Assembly: GCA_002937525.1 (NCBI GenBank)
Contig: PTKA01000130.1
Coordinates: 1-5,397, forward strand
Length of the DNA: 5,397 nt
Origin: Alphaproteobacteria bacterium MarineAlpha10_Bin3
GTDB lineage: Bacteria > Pseudomonadota > Alphaproteobacteria > UBA8366 > GCA-2717185
Direction of reading: 5' to 3'
Part shown: piece after piece, positions 4,833 to 5,397 of the stretch
How the letters are laid out: every line of letters begins with the position of its first letter
How positions within the stretch are numbered: the first letter of the stretch is position 1
Made by a program: the position numbers and the translations under genes
Notes under the pieces: model-generated
Told to the model about the DNA's origin: nothing
The model's database searches: none
What the model saw: only the letters and a program-made list of their open reading frames with translations

Positions 4833-5397
4833 ATGTCGATTTTCGTTATTGGCGGTACCGGGTTCATCGGTTCGCGGCTGATCCGGTCCTTGGCGCGCCA
4901 AGGCGAGACGATCACCTGCATGGACATCAATACCGACGCTGCCGATTTCAGCGAGTTCGCCGAACAAGTGACGGTCGTGCGGGGCGATATGACCCAGTTC
5001 GACGATGTGATGGCCCGGATGGCGGAAGTCAAACCGACATGGGTTATCAACCTGTCATATTTTCTGGGCAACTTTCACGCGCCCCATGTCGCAACCAAGC
5101 TGAACGTCATCGGCATGGACAACTGCTTCGAGGCGGCCCGGCTGTGCGGTGTTAAACGGATCGTCTATGCCAGTTCACTGGCGGTCTACGGCGCGCAAAG
5201 CCATTATGGCGAGCGCGCGGTCACCGAGGACGATTTTCGCCACGGCCACAATCAATACGCCATGCACAAGATTTTCAACGAATGGCAGGCCGAGGATTAC
5301 ATGGACAAATACGATATATCCATTACCGGTGTCCGGCCGACCAACGTAACCGGACCGGACAAGATGCGGGGATCGGTCGATCATGTAAATTGCGTAA
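4833..5397 (+). CDS. NAD-dependent epimerase/dehydratase (extended SDR), N-terminal 188 codons, cut by the window edge
   Basis: The frame is open to the right edge, where the gene is cut; the family is usually about 300-340 residues. The Rossmann motif GGTGFIG is at residues 7-13. Asp31 ends beta-2, suggesting NAD(H). A GDM at 51-53 fits the adenine pocket. NVIGMDN (91-97) is the extended-SDR helix segment, and ASSLAVYG (113-120) contains the catalytic Ser. The YxxxK pair is Tyr142-Lys146 (YAMHK). VRPTNVTGPD, near residue 170, is the substrate-side segment typical of nucleotide-sugar epimerases and related dehydrogenases. It is probably cytoplasmic; the substrate (nucleotide sugar or a small alcohol/ketone) cannot be decided without the C-terminal domain. 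The ATG at 4833 follows an AGGAAAGGAA purine tract. It diverges from the cupin gene, with 184 bp between the two start codons. Confidence 0.92.
   Translation, partial: MSIFVIGGTGFIGSRLIRSLARQGETITCMDINTDAADFSEFAEQVTVVRGDMTQFDDVMARMAEVKPTWVINLSYFLGNFHAPHVATKLNVIGMDNCFEAARLCGVKRIVYASSLAVYGAQSHYGERAVTEDDFRHGHNQYAMHKIFNEWQAEDYMDKYDISITGVRPTNVTGPDKMRGSVDHVNCV

Overview
The window is GC-rich (about 60% by eye), with genes packed tightly on both strands and reading with one codon style throughout. The protein families (two classical short-chain dehydrogenases, a CoxL/xanthine-dehydrogenase-type molybdenum hydroxylase large subunit, a crotonase, a small cupin and an extended SDR) are typical of catabolic regions in Proteobacteria. 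I would guess an alphaproteobacterium, but nothing here (no rRNA, no marker gene) proves it. No RNA gene, insertion sequence, CRISPR array or phage gene is visible.

Layout. (1) 1-877, minus strand: a full-length classical SDR (110-877), then 27 bp downstream the first 27 codons of a second SDR that runs off the left edge (1-82). They look like one operon. (2) 878-1130: a 253-bp divergent intergenic region with two different clusters of inverted repeats, one directly upstream of the SDR ribosome binding site (888-920) and one a near-perfect 27-bp palindrome (955-981) with a further half-site. (3) 1131-3398, plus strand: a complete 755-residue molybdopterin-binding subunit with no 2Fe-2S or FAD partner gene beside it. 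(4) 3410-4648, minus strand: a two-gene unit transcribed from the cupin (4235-4648) into a crotonase/enoyl-CoA hydratase-like gene (3410-4198). The crotonase is broken by a single in-frame TAG at codon 95. (5) 4649-4832: a second divergent intergenic region with a GC-armed inverted repeat. (6) 4833 to the right edge, plus strand: a NAD-dependent epimerase/dehydratase (extended SDR), cut off after 188 codons.

How the genes might work together (inference): a molybdenum hydroxylase, NAD-linked dehydrogenases, a CoA-thioester enzyme and a metal cupin fit oxidative breakdown of an organic, perhaps cyclic or aromatic, substrate: hydroxylation, alcohol/ketone oxidation, then processing as a CoA ester. 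The substrate cannot be read from the sequence. No regulator, transporter or CoA ligase lies in the window, so the pathway assignment stays loose.

The points most worth a second look are the single amber codon in an otherwise intact crotonase that also lacks both classical catalytic glutamates, the orphan molybdenum subunit, the two repeat clusters in the first divergent region, and a cupin whose metal-site residues match the manganese hydroxynitrile lyase of Granulicella as I remember it.
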